Positions 24,557-36,550 of a DNA stretch of 64,000 nt are shown piece after piece (position 1 is the stretch's first letter; each line of letters opens with the position of its first letter). Below the pieces are notes generated by a model. The model searched no databases, had not been told where the DNA came from, and was given only the letters and a program-made list of their open reading frames with translations. The stretch spans positions 1-64,000 of the forward strand of contig JANVFP010000044.1 of assembly GCA_027919835.1 (NCBI GenBank). Direction: 5' to 3'. The position numbers were made by a program, and so were the translations under genes. This stretch comes from Lentinula raphanica (lineage: Eukaryota > Basidiomycota > Agaricomycetes > Agaricales > Omphalotaceae).

Positions 24557-24891
24557 TCAAGGAATATTGGAGAGAGCTAGAGCATAGCCTCCGAGGATAG
24601 CAGAGGATAGTAGAGGTTCGTCTTGATACTGAAAACCTACAGGAATCAACCCGATCCCTACTTCTTCCTGGCAGCAATCATAGATATGCTGCTGGCCGAT
24701 AGTCTTCACGAAGCGCTCACATGAAGATCTTATCTGTTTATATTTATTTGAATCTGGAATAAAGGCACAGGGAACGTGTTTCCAACCTTTGTTCCTTTCC
24801 TTCAACGCTGGACATCGTTGCTGAATGAAAACCGGTATCGAGTGTATCGCGAAAGAATCATCCTTTGAGTCTTTTGTAGTCTGCGCCTTTG
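24557..24891 (-). CDS. Possible exon of an unknown minus-strand gene
   Basis: An open frame of about 110 codons runs from an acceptor-like GCGCAG near 24891 to a stop at 24557. It has a protein-like composition (FIPDSNKYKQIRSSCERF, then GLIPVGFQYQDEPLLSSA). A donor-like site lies upstream, but that DNA also appears to be the promoter of the gene starting at 24997. It may be a remnant. Function unknown. Confidence 0.3.
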
Positions 24892-24996
24892 TAAGTACAC
24901 GTCCTCATCTATAAATATTTCCAGATATCCAATACCTCTCCATCGAACTTCATCCAGTAGCCCCACTATCCACCTCATCCTTCAGCTAATCGTCCA

Positions 24997-26785
24997 ATGT
25001 ATCAACTTCTGTCCACCTTACAGGGGGCCCGAGATGCCGTCATTTCGCTCTCCTTCTCTACACCAACCAAATTTGTTGCAGCCGCAGGTCAGCACCCTTT
25101 GTCAACCGATCAAACGTTCGCTGATCACGTTCCATAGGTTACGGAGGCGTAACGGTTTGGAATCTATCAACGTCAACCGCCGTTTCAATCCCTAGCAATG
25201 TCTATAATCCTCGCAACCCCGGCTACATCTACACTGCCTGTAGCTTTCTACACTTCGAGCAAGCGGATCAGTATATCCTCCTTTTAGGATCACAAGACGG
25301 AATGTTTTCAACTCTCGAGTGGGATGGCGAAGATCATGTATGTGACGTGAACTATCAACACTGAATGAATTTACTGAATATATACGTGCTCAGGTCTTCA
25401 ACCCAGGCTTCCAGATAAAACCTGATGACTCTCGCTATCAGGTCGTATCACTCGATGTCTATCAAACAGAGGTTCCAACCGGAAAGCTGGCCCGCGTCGT
25501 GGTTGCAACTGCTGACAGTCGAATCGCGGTCTATTCACTCTCGTCTTCTTTGGAGGTTAAGAAAATATACGCGATCTCCATAGAAGATTTTTCGCCACTT
25601 GCTGCAAGATTTTGCAGACGGACACGAGACGTGTACGTTTTTGAACAGACCGGTGGAGGAATGTGAGTCTTGTCGATGAGTCCGGTATAGTCGTTTTCCA
25701 ATGCTCTTCTTTCAGTTTGCAACTAGATGATAAGAGTGGTGAAATTAAATCACACCAAAGCTTTGGTCCGGATCCAATGTGAGCCGACCTGCCATCTTCT
25801 TCGATGTCTAATTCTCTGATTTCAATATGCAAGGGGTACTATATGCATGGACGAGTCAAGCAAATATTTCGTCGCATGTACGGGGAAAGCTTTCGAAATG
25901 TTTCGCCTTGACACTATCGAATACGTCAGAACCTTTGACAGCGGTCCTCCTGTAGTTCTTTTCCCCAAAGTGTCGACATTCGCCGAAAACGGGAACATTT
26001 TGGTTGGGGGTACTGATAGCGGGCGTGCAATCGTTTTCGATGTCAGCAGCGGTGCTCAAATGCAGCAACTAGATTATCCCAAAGGTGGATTGGTGCAGCC
26101 TGTAGCTGTGAGCTTGCTTTCCCCTTAAAACTATCTCCTTCTAAACTTTCGCTAGGCATGCACTATCGAAGATGGTTATCTTGTTGCTATCGCCGGTTCT
26201 ACACTTGAACATCCGGCTGACGTGTTGGTATTCAAGCAAGCTCTTATATCGCCAAGTACAGCCAGCAAGGATACCCCTGCTACCTTAAATGTATTCCATC
26301 ATCTTAAACGGAATGGCTCGCTGGGTCATTACTTCCTGTTGACCTTGTGTATCTTGTTGGCAATAAACGGACTCCACTCATTTGTTCTCACTTGTACTCC
26401 TTTGGTGCGTGGATCACTTCTCCACACTACACAACTTCTGTGTATGCTCACATCTTTTCTTGCTTAGGTTCAGTCCTTACTCAAAGAGCCTATGTCCATG
26501 GTGCGACCTCTCGAGTCCATGGGCTCACCCCTTGAGTCCATAGACCGATCCCTCGATTCCACGGCACGTCCCCTCGATTCAATGACACGTCCCCTCGATT
26601 CAATGGCGCGTCCCCTCGATTCTACGGTCGACGATCAAAATATGTTGAAGTATGACGTTCCCGTTCAAGTTAGATACGATACAGGTTTCGAAGCCGTTCA
26701 TTCGACTGGGACTGTCACAGAGTACTCGCGCGCCTCTTCTAGTCCCGAAACTCAACCTGTCTCTGGCGGAGACATGTATGTCTAA
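24997..26785 (+). CDS. WD40-like beta-propeller protein with C-terminal membrane segment, seven exons
   Basis: Exons 24997-25087, 25138-25337, 25394-25662, 25716-25778, 25834-26107, 26156-26404 and 26468-26785 join in phase through introns of 48-63 bp, giving about 487 residues. Repeating blades are visible (YGGVTVWNLS, LLLGSQDGMFSTLEWDG, VVATADSRIAVYS, ILVGGTDSGRAIVFD), typical of a propeller. A hydrophobic helix (HYFLLTLCILLAINGLHSF, about residues 358-376) follows, then a Ser/Pro/Asp-rich tail with a 7-residue repeat RPLDSMx. The propeller would serve as a protein-binding platform, here possibly anchored to a membrane. A TATA-like TATAAATAT sits about 85 bp upstream of the ATG. No closer family assignment is possible. 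Confidence 0.75.
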
Positions 26786-29700
26786 TGCGTCGAGGGTGGA
26801 ATGTTTGGCGGCTCTCAAGTATATTGCATTCTCCTTCTTCCGCCGTTTGAAGGCCAAGTCATTCATGTGTTCCTTTCGCCGACCCTCTCAATCTGTATAT
26901 CCAATAGCCTAATTCTTAATCAGTTTTCTGTTTGTATGTTCAAGTACACTGTACCGAGTTTGTCTCTTCGTGCCAAACAAAACTGACCTTGTTTATCCAC
27001 TGCCCAATCTATAATCAATTCTCCAATGTTTGAACCATATGATCAAGACTGCCCAATGACCTTTCGTTTTCTGATAATCGGACTCCTTCAGTCCTCTGAG
27101 ATGGTAAAGTATGGATAATGATATAGCTACTACAGTGATACATTGCGCTCTGCAGAAAGACTCTTTTGATCGACCTTTTCTGGTCCGGAATGACCTTAAA
27201 CTATAGTGGCTGTAGACGTTGTAGATGTTTTCGACATGGTTGGTCTCACGTTCATCACGCTGGAGTTTCTCCTCGTTCTCATCATCCAGGACCTCCGTCT
27301 GGTCCCCCTCACCATCATGTTGTAGATGTTTTTGACATGATTAGTCTGATCTTCTCGATGTAACTGTCCATGACCTTATGCTTACCACCTTGGACCTCCC
27401 TTGGGTCCCGTTCGTCATGCCGAAGTTCCTCTTCGCCCTCATCATTTAGGACCTGCTCCTGGTCTACCTCACCAACCAGGACCTCCTGGGGTCTTGCATA
27501 CCTCTGTCATCATCATCAACGGATACCGAGATATCACCCTCAGTGCCGCCTCTGTCTCGAAGAACAAAGCCTTTGATACCGAAACAGCTCATCTCTCTAC
27601 TGCCACCATCGTCTCTTGGACTATTCCGGACTGGATTCAGCTGTTCATCTACCATGAAGCATCGTATCAAGGCACACCAAACTCGCTTTTCAGATATCTG
27701 ATATCTCCATGTTGATAAGGCCAAACCCTCCTCCAAATACTCTTCCGAGGGCAAAGCAATTTTGGCCGCGAATACCCCGGTGCTTCAACCTGACGTTGAC
27801 AAAGACGTATTGAAAGTCCACTGAGGCTGTAGGCAAGCAGAGGAGTCCAAGTAGAGATGACACGGAAAGCAGGAACAGCAGTCCTGGCTTGTCTCGCCTT
27901 CGTTGAATGAGTATGTAAATCTGTTGTTCTTCTCCTGCCACGATCTTTCACCTTTTCTTCTCCTAGAATCTATTTGTGCTATCGCTGACAGTAACAATGG
28001 ACAGTATTATATCCTTGGTCTGGTCTCCAAGCTCCGTGGGTCCGATAAGGTAGACAGCTCAACTTTGAGCGCCTCTGGTGCAATTTATGCTTGCTGAACT
28101 CAATCGGTCTCCATGTCACCTCACATTTCCTCGCCATCACGCTAGGGCCAACCTATCAAAAACGGAACTCATACAACCTTACTGTTCGCCAATCCTTCGA
28201 CGACATCGATGCCAATGGTCAATATGGAATTGGGAGGTTTTGGAGATTGAAAGGGGCGTGGGTCGTTAAATTGCACTGATTACGATGGACAATCGCTAGA
28301 GCGGCTGTGAAGAATGATTGCAGTCTTACAAGAAAGGCAGAAACTGCATCTGGATGTTCTAAGGTTGTCGGTTTCCGATACAAGTGCCGTAGAACTTGGT
28401 GCGACTGGTCATAGCCCACTGTCTTGCCCAATGGTTCGTCTTCATGTTTTCCATTTGTGGTGCTAGCTCAGACTGATCTTGTGCAACAGTTTTCAAACTC
28501 TTTCTCAGCGCAACACTGCCAATCCTTTGATGTCGCACTTCCATTTCCCTGCTCGCGATCTCAGATCTCGATCGCGACTTACTGAAAATTGTACACGATA
28601 TTGTATCACTCGATTGTCAGCCACAGCGACCAGGAAACTTCCGGGATCCCCACAATTCCAATCCTTAGTATCTGACGCCGTCCATCATTATGGATACTTC
28701 ACCCAGGCTTTTCCGACAACTGCCCTCCGTTCATGACACTCAAAACTAAAACTGCCGGGCAAGAAAATACCTACTGTTCTTCAAGTGACACAGATGAAGC
28801 TTCCTCTTGCAGGTTTCCTGGTTCTGAGCATGATCAATTTACTCGCATCCCATGTATATCGACATCGCAATCGACTATAGTCTTACTCCTTCCAAGGTTT
28901 TCCGAAATTCGACGCAGACGGTGACGATGGAGGTCGGATGATGGAAAACGGCGAGTGAATGTCTTAATCGCCATTACGACTGGCGGGGTTGATAGATAAG
29001 AGTGTGGCAGAGGTTTCGTTGGATCCCGCACTACCAGAGATTGAGTGCAGATGTATGATTCGAATGCGATAGCTGCTGGGTTGCGTGGGTGACATGTTCA
29101 TGAGCAAGTTCTCTGCAGCATCGGGGCAAAACTATTGCACTTTGTAAGTTATGATAGATTTATCTCGGGAGCGGTCGAGCTACGACAGTGTACCAGATCT
29201 GGATTGAAGAAAAAGCTCTATCCCGAGACTCGTCGTCTTCGGACTTGAATTTGACGAACCTGACGACGATGGAGGCAACGTAGACGACGACGTAGACGAC
29301 GCGAATGAACAGAGCGAAGAACGTGGGTAGGAAGATGAAGAAGAGGGTGACGATGACGATGGAAGAGACACCGCCATTCAGGACCGCTCAAGTATTGGAC
29401 CGGACTGAAGAATCTCAAATTTGAGATGTACACTCGTCGTACGTTTGATACAAGAATTCGGGTCATCAGAAATCTCATGCAAGTTTCTCATGTCGGATGA
29501 CTTTTGCTCAGAAGGGCTACACCCACCAAGTCTGATGAAATCCGCTGGAAGAGGGCGACGCCCAAAACGAAGCGCAGCTATCCTCAGAGAGATAGAGATA
29601 TCATGCAGTTTGAGCAGGTCACGGCGATGTTGCAGCCAGATGTGGTATTTTCTAGTCTTACAAAAGGCAATGTTGGTTTCTTCGGCTTCGGACGATCCTA

Positions 29701-30456
29701 AGAGCTCATGTTTTATAGGACCCTCGCAATCGCCCTCTATCGTTCTTTCCGCGTTTCTTCTGTGTTTTCGACCGTCAGTCCGACACTGGTTCTTCGATTG
29801 ATCAAGTTTTCTGTGCCGGATCTTGGGAAGCGCATAGAAACGATACAAGCATACACTAACAATGTAATCAGGTTGTGACTAAGATATCGAGCCAAGCAAA
29901 ACAGCACATACAGCACTGCCGACAATAATGTAAGGTTGAGACTGGATAACTGTGTTGTGTTTTTGTGGTTATTTCATCGACACCTGAAGGTTGATTCGAG
30001 GGTTTCTGTACTTTGTTGGATGTACGGGTGACGGGTGTGGTAACTTCCTGACGTGAATAGGAAGAGCTTGCGAAAATGCTGTTGGCTAGAAAGTAAAATT
30101 TCTCGTGAGGCTGGGTGGATATTGATTTCAAAAAGGAGAAGGAATTCGATTCCGATCCAAGTTTTGATTTTCCCTCGCCTGTCGCAGCACGTCCTCAAGA
30201 GCCTTCACCTATTCTATCAGATTCGGTGTGGTTAGCTTTGCACAAGCAACTGTCATCGTTGAAAACGTCCGAGTCTGCAATAAACGACGACAAATAATTC
30301 CCATATTGGATCACATCGGCTTCGACACTCTTTTTCCTTCCAGAACGCTCATCGTCAAGTTTTGCCTCATTCTCGAACCTCTTTCTACTGAACATTTTCG
30401 GTCTTCTGATTCCCTCTCCCAACCGCGAAATTCATCGTAATTCCACAACACAAATC
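26786..30456. other. Gene-poor stretch with coding-like debris
   Basis: Fragments look like decayed exons. At 27205-27500 two diverged copies of one segment read like LLVLIIQDLRLVPLTI and VMPKFLFALII, with stops. At 27970-28280 several open pieces are not joined by convincing splice sites. A 156-codon frame on the minus strand (29848-29378) overlaps an open plus frame. I cannot support a functional gene here. The last ~100 bp should hold the promoter of the GIY-YIG gene. Confidence 0.35.
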
Positions 30457-30963
30457 ATGGCAAGGCGATCTCATTGTGTATTGACCGCTGCCTACTCGAC
30501 CCGAAGATCACGCTCGACGTCTCCCGCAGATGGACCGGGATTTTTATATGCTTTCGTCGATAACGGCCAACAGTGGAAGGTTGGCATGTCGAACAACTAC
30601 GATCGACGGAAGGCGGAGTGGAATAGGCAATGCCCTTCCACTAATCGAATTTGGAAGGGGCGTATTGCAGTCGGGAGGAGGCGAAGGGCAGGTAAGTTTA
30701 TTTTCTGCTCATCTGAGTGGGTACTGATCACTAGTTGTTGCCCCAGAGTCATTAGCGCATCTTCTTCTGGAGACCAGGTGCTACGATCGGCCTCGCATCC
30801 ATTGTCCACATTGTATGTTCTCAGTTTCCACTCGAACAGCTCGCAAACCCGTTTGTTTCGAGGTCACAAAACCCATCGCGAAGTATTCATTTTTACTGGA
30901 ACTCAGTCATTCGTATGGAGGTCGATCATTCGTCCGTTGCTTGAAATAGCTGCGAGGGCGTAA
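30457..30963 (+). CDS. GIY-YIG-like protein of the T5orf172/Mug113 type, three exons
   Basis: Exons 30457-30691, 30747-30812 and 30863-30963 join through introns of 55 bp (GTAAGT..CCCCAG) and 50 bp (GTATGT..TTCGAG), giving about 133 residues. The GIY-like strand is GFLYAF and the YIG-like strand is WKVGMS, followed by the Arg-rich helix (NNYDRRKAEW) and the candidate catalytic Glu in RRRAESLAHLLLE. After splicing, CPHC and HKTHREVFIFTG join correctly. The order matches the small fungal GIY-YIG family found in many copies in agaricomycetes; nuclease activity is presumed from the fold, not shown. An unspliced frame is also open, which is misleading. Confidence 0.8.
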   Translation: MARRSHCVLTAAYSTRRSRSTSPADGPGFLYAFVDNGQQWKVGMSNNYDRRKAEWNRQCPSTNRIWKGRIAVGRRRRAGKFIFCSSEWVLITSCCPRVISASSSGDQVLRSASHPLSTLYVLSFHSNSSQTRLFRGHKTHREVFIFTGTQSFVWRSIIRPLLEIAARA

Positions 30964-31105
30964 GGTACGTTCTTTCCCTTCATTTCGAAGATTTTTAACT
31001 GACTCCTTTCATTAGTTACTTGTCAGGCGATGAATAGTAATAATAGGTGTATCAACTCAGTAATGTAGTTTTCTGACCGACCTTCGAACATCAATAAGAG
31101 CACCA

Positions 31106-31327
31106 ATGACACAAGCACCAGAAACCGAAGCGATGTATATCAAGCCCGTAAGATAAGTATGTATTATGATACCCTCTCGTGTCCCCTTGTTAACGCTGCC
31201 CAAGGGCCAACCCAAAGCGAATGTGTTCAGGATCAAACCTCATGCTCAAATAGGAACAGAGCCGGTACGTCCTTTTGCTCCGCTTCCTCGTTTCCGTTGT
31301 TTACATCCAGAACGAGCGACAGTGTAG
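31106..31327 (+). CDS. Possible tiny gene, about 40-54 residues
   Basis: ATG 31106 with exon 31106-31147 and a 57-bp intron (31148-31204) continues in phase to a TAG at 31325-31327. A further intron beginning GTACGT at about 31264 is possible and would give a different short tail. The product is basic and Pro-rich (GQPKANVFRIKPHAQIG). It could be a remnant rather than a gene. Confidence 0.25.
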
Positions 31328-31518
31328 ATACTAGAAATGTCTCCATTCCGCTCAATACGTCCGGTCATACCTGTACCAGTCGAGAAAATGATGAAATTCA
31401 ATTCGACCTTCCATGTCTTCGTGAGCATGATGGATTGTGAATGAACGCGCACGGCGACCGCGTCTGCGCCCGAAGATTGTTGATCTACGCCGATGGTCTC
31501 CTGAACAATGTCCATAGG

Positions 31519-31650
31519 GTACGCATTGAAGTTCCGTTGAGTACGCATTGAAGTTCCGTTGAGTACTCATTGAAGTCCCGTTGAGTACACATTGAAGACC
31601 CATTGGGTACCCACTGAGTACCCACTGAGTACCCACTGAGTACCCATTTT
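31519..31650. repeat. Compound minisatellite, 22-bp then 11-bp units
   Basis: Four 22-bp units of the type GTACGCATTGAAGTTCCGTT are followed by three 11-bp units GTACCCACTGA. The shorter unit appears to derive from half of the longer one. AT-rich sequence without genes follows to about 31957. Confidence 0.85.
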
Positions 31651-31957
31651 AATTTTCACAGACAAAAGATGTTCTTTGTTGCACGAAAAACACAAGGAAA
31701 CTTGATAAGGTTTTTCCCCGAAATTGACTGTAAAATTCTCGGGTTTTTGGCATTGATAAAGACAATCATCATTTAAGTTTATATTTCCGAAATCAAAGAA
31801 TAAGTTTCATGGGCATCTGAAGGTCTTTTGCCTATGGCCCAGATAATCATTTTTCATTATGGTATCGCCTGAAATTCAGCTTGATAATGATAATCTCTTT
31901 CCTTATAAGAATCGGGCAGATAAGATTATCTATTTCTGGATATAAATACCTTGATTA

Positions 31958-34773
31958 TTAATAACTATAATCCTTATTGCTTTTATGATATATATCGCCG
32001 GAATAATATAGGGTCTGCCGTAGTGTCTGAGCTTCTTGTCCGAGGGTGCTCGCTATAGTCGTGCTATAACTAACGAAACGGAAGACGGTCTTCGCGATAT
32101 GGATTCCGCCTACCTTGTTCATACTCAACGGGAGCTGGTTCTTGTCCTGTATATCCGAACCTCGTAAGCTTTTCGCAGAACTATATAGCATTCCCTTGGT
32201 CTGCAACAGAATGATGAGTCAACGCATGCAGTAGTTAGATATAATTTCACCTGCTTGGGCAGCAACTCGAGTTCTTCGACGTTCATTTTATAGCTATCCC
32301 CACTAATATATTCACCTAGATAGTATAGATGTTTTGCGGCACTGGACTGCACGAGTATATGGCCCCTCCAACCCTTGCTAAATTTCACGAGGTCGGAGGA
32401 TTTTGCGCTTGCGCTTTTCGAGACAGTGATCAACGTGTGGTCCCTGGTATTGGAAAGATTGGCGAACAACATTTCTGGACACTTCAGAATATGATAGTTG
32501 ACCGTTTCAGGACTTCCAATGGCCTACAATAGTCTTATGAGCGAAATGTAGTATTCAGGCGTTACTATGACGCTTACTATCAAACACATCGCCCTCACAA
32601 TCTTCTTCATTTGATAAGAAGGCAATTTTGTGCATATCGGCTGCGAGGATGTCACACTGAGGGGCATTTGTGCAAGATTAGGACCTTGAGCTTGAGAGCC
32701 CAACGCAGCCTAAGTAAAGATGAGAGATGTAATCCAATTTGGAGTAAGTCAGATAGTGAAAGAGGTACATACAGGAGCGGCAGAGCTCGTCGAAGTTGAA
32801 GCCACTGCATTGGATGGTACGACATTCGCTGGCTTCGATGCAGGTGTGGGTTTTTTAACCACAGGAGCAGAAGCACCGTTTGAAGTTTTGCCGCTAGACG
32901 GTACCGTGTTCACTAGCTGAGTCGACGTAGGAGTCGGTTTGGTGACTGCAGGAGCAGTAGCAGCATTCGAAGTTCTACTGCTTAGGCTGGATGATACCGT
33001 GTTCGCTGGCTGATCCGACGAAGATGTCGGTTTGGTGACCACGGGAGCAGTAGCAGCATTTGAAGTCTTACTGCTGCTAGATGATACCGTGTTCACTGGC
33101 TGAGTCGACGTAGGTGCCGGTTTGGTGACAACAGGAGCAGGAGTGGCATTCGAAGTCTTCCTGCTGGACTTAGCAGGGGCAGAATCGGTACTCGCAGGTG
33201 CGGGAGTTACCACTCCGCCCTTAGGTTTAGAAGCGACATCAGTGTTACTCTTCGGCACAGGTGTAACCGTTGTTGTTGATACAGCCGAGGTTTTACTTGA
33301 ACTGGAACCAACAGCGCTCGTGCTTTGCGGTACAAGTGTTGCAACTGATATCGAGGAGGAGACCTGAGAAGCCGGTGTCGAATCTAGAGACTGCGGGGAG
33401 GTGATATGTGGTGTCGAGACGTGAGATGTGAGAGTCTCTGTTGGAATCGAGTTGAGGGAAGAGGAAGCGGAGGGTGTAGGAGCGGAATAGGTACGCGAGA
33501 TGATAGAGGGCCCGATGGACTGCGAAGGAGTCGTACTAGTATCAGTGCTTTGAAACTTAGCAGTTGGTTCATTGGTAACACCCGATGACTCCTTGATAGT
33601 GGGCGAAACGAAGGAAGGTTCTTGAGCAAGTGCAAAGCTCGAACCAAGATCGGCACGAGCAGACGTCATAGTTGGGAACGCAGTCGAAACCGTTGCTGTG
33701 GCAGGCAATGATGCTGATGCAGAGCTGATGGAAGCAAACGCGGATCCATTGGGTTGAGTAGCAGTAGCACTTGCATCGGAACTTTGTGAAACTACATTAC
33801 TCATAGCAGGTGTGGACAACGACGGTAGAGACTTTACAAGATCAACTTGTCAGACCGCGCCTAAAGGAAAAGCGAGCAGATCGCAAGACGCACATCACCG
33901 TTTGGCAGGATCGCCGGCCCATCTCGTGTTGAGAGCGCCGGTTCCACGTTTAAATCGACCACTGCGCGAGCGGGAGCATGTGGTGACAGCATACGAGCAG
34001 TTCCTATACTCGACTCTAACATTGAGTCCGCATGAACGAAGCTATAGGTTTCTTCATTTAGTCCCAATGAGTCTGCAGGAGCGGTAATCTGCAGGTCATG
34101 AAAGATATGATATCAGCACAGTAGCTTATGCAGTCAGTAGTTAGATGCCTACTACGTGTCCAGCAGAACGCGTTTCAAATCGAGGTGTACATTCATGCGG
34201 CTCCTCTTCGTCGGCGGATACATCGCTCTAGGAATGTGCAAATACGTGAATACGAATCAACGGCTCACAATAGGATCACTGACGAAAGATGATTCCGTAG
34301 ACGTATCATCCAGAGACTGTGATACGAGATCCGGAGCTGGCTCGGTTACTTGCGGGCTCGGAGTTTCAGGTTGAGATGGAGGTAGTGGTGTCACATCTTC
34401 GGTGCGAAATAAACCTAAAACGGCATGTAGGTCCATGCAGGCAGCTTCAAGTTCGGCTACAGTATCTTCATGCTCAGTGTGCAGTTTTGCGAGATCGGAC
34501 TTCATTGTCATGAACCGGAGCTGCAACTTCGAAGAACTTCTCATGGCATTTTGCACCCGCGTTGTCGAGTCGAAAACGGTATCGAGAGCCGTTGTGTAGA
34601 GATTCTGCGTATGGATGATGTCAACAAAGATTCATGGAAAAGGCTGTGAGGGCAAAATAGAGTGTGATTACCTTGGAATCTTCAAGATCTCTTCGCACTC
34701 TCAGTAATTCTTCGCCCTGTCGACGAACCAATGTGGATACAAAGTCGACATCGGTGGGATCGAAGGTCGACAT
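31958..34773 (-). CDS. Large Ser/Thr/Pro-rich protein with small ordered C-terminal domain, seven exons
   Basis: Exons (minus) 34773-34672, 34604-34269, 34088-33899, 33845-32773, 32709-32578, 32523-32251 and 32200-31958 join in phase, giving about 782 residues. Introns are 50-67 bp except one of 180 bp (34268-34089), which may hide a small exon. The start (MSTFDPTDVDFVSTLVRRQ) leads into a helical segment that may be coiled coil, then about 500 residues of Ser/Thr/Pro/Ala. The last 180 residues are ordered (WRGHILVQSSAAKHLYYLGE) and recall a fungal C-terminal domain of the DUF6697 type, but I am unsure. There is no signal peptide, so it is probably cytosolic or nuclear. Confidence 0.7.
32800..33170 (-). 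repeat. Protein-coding tandem repeat, about 28 residues per unit, four units
   Basis: Within exon four of the S/T/P-rich gene, four units of about 81-90 bp encode variants of KTSNAATAPVVTKPTPTST. They differ at several positions, so the array is older than the exon amplification in the giant gene. Confidence 0.75.
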
Positions 34774-36550
34774 GATTACCTCGGGGCCTTGAGAGCTGAG
34801 ATGCTTGCAGAGAGAGAAGCAAAGTTTATAAGAGCTCCTGTAGGACACGATGTTTCAGTTCGGGAAGAAACATTGCAAGGTAGTGGCACTGACCAACGCA
34901 ACAAAGTAGGACTTGGACGTCTGAATTCGTGGACGCAATGAGGCAAGATCGTATTCTATGAGGAACAGTGCATTGCAGGGAGCAGTTTCGTCTGGCGCAG
35001 TAAACTTTGGAACGTCATGGGTGTTCACAGAAAATTACTAGGCAGTGTGGTCGCCTGGTGTCTGGTTTCGTCTGGTCATTCTGTAGCTTCTTTTCCCAGC
35101 GTCGTCCTTCCCTGTGCAAAGGACAGCAAGTTCTTCTACGCGATATGAATCTGAAGCTTGAAAATCGTGCTTCGAAGCGCTTGTGCCGAGATAGCCACGG
35201 TATCTTAACCAGAGTCTGACCAGTAATCTTATGCTCCTGGCGATGGAAGTCGATGCATGCTGGGCACTATTGAATGAACGACTCAACGACCGCAAGAATA
35301 TAAGATTTTGTGGTGAGAATTACCGGTCATCACCTCAATAATGTTTCATCAACCCGTTGAATCTTGAAGCTTGCTGCCTTGCGTGCTTGTTTCACGCTGA
35401 GTGCGATGTTCATCTAAGTACACTCTCAGCCGCGTCTCGCGAGTTAAGGTCAGTCACTGGATCCTAACTTACTGGCTAAGTTTTGATGAAGGATTGTGGT
35501 GAGGTACAGAGTAGTGAATCTAGTGAAGCATGGATGATAGATTATGATCGCTGCAAGCTTGAAGTTTCTTGAAAACGGTTGATCAACATGTACAAGTCGA
35601 AGGATCCTAAGTTGCCACAATATGATGACTAATTTCGGATCCCCGGCCCGCCAGGCGCTCGAGTCGCGGTTCACGCGCTTCTACGCCTCACCTACTACGG
35701 CCACGACCAGTGTTTCATTTCCAACATGCTAGTGCCAATGCTTTGATTCAGCGGTGACGAGTGAGAGAGGTATACTGGAGCAAAGGGGAAGTAGATGAAG
35801 CAGGAAATGCCTCAACGAACGAAAGTTGGACTGGCAGATCTGTCTTTGTTTTGAGGGCAAAGACTGAAACTGTCCGCCTGGATATCATCACCATGCGCAA
35901 AACTTCAATGCGGATAGAAAAGGCGAAGGCTATGGGTATGACGGACCAGGGCAGAACAGCCTCAGATTGGTTTGTAGCTCGAACCATATGATCATGAACT
36001 TGAACACTAAACTCTTTATGTATGTACAGCCAAGGGGTTCCCACTTCGATAGCATTCCCCGACTCGGGAACTAGTATTACGACGAGATGCCCGAATAAAA
36101 AAACTCCCCAAACGGGACATTCTCTGGTTATTTCAGAACCGCAAACCTTCTAGAGTTAGGTATGACTGGATTTGTTCTCAGTTCGTCTTTGTGAGACCCT
36201 TTGAAGCAGGGCATTCCTGTCACATCAGAAGGGTAGTTTGGGGAGGTGTGAGTTCATTGCTACTAGTATATGTGAGCTAGACTAATTTTGAATCTGAATA
36301 TAGCATCGTGGGCGTTATTAGAGCTAAAGCCATACTCATCGGCTGATATTGAGGCCATACGTCCTTGTTTGTGTATGTGGAAAAGAGAGAATTCCAAATA
36401 TCAGCTCCGTTTCGAGAGTCGCGGTCAGCATCGGATGCAAGATCTATCAACTGTTCATCATTGCACTGGCGCAATGATTAGTCAACCTCGATTGATGTCT
36501 TAAGGCTGGTTGTTTAAAAACGATGGCTGATTCTGACTGCAGTCATTCAA
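34774..36550. other. Intergenic stretch, no gene recognised
   Basis: Contains scattered 60-100 codon frames without consistent splice sites. It lies between the divergently oriented S/T/P-rich gene (minus) and the hydrolase gene (plus), so both promoters should be here. Confidence 0.4.

Noticed and set aside
29378..29848. 156-codon minus-strand frame
   Set aside because: An opposing plus frame of similar length is also open, there is no motif, and no splice sites connect it to neighbours.
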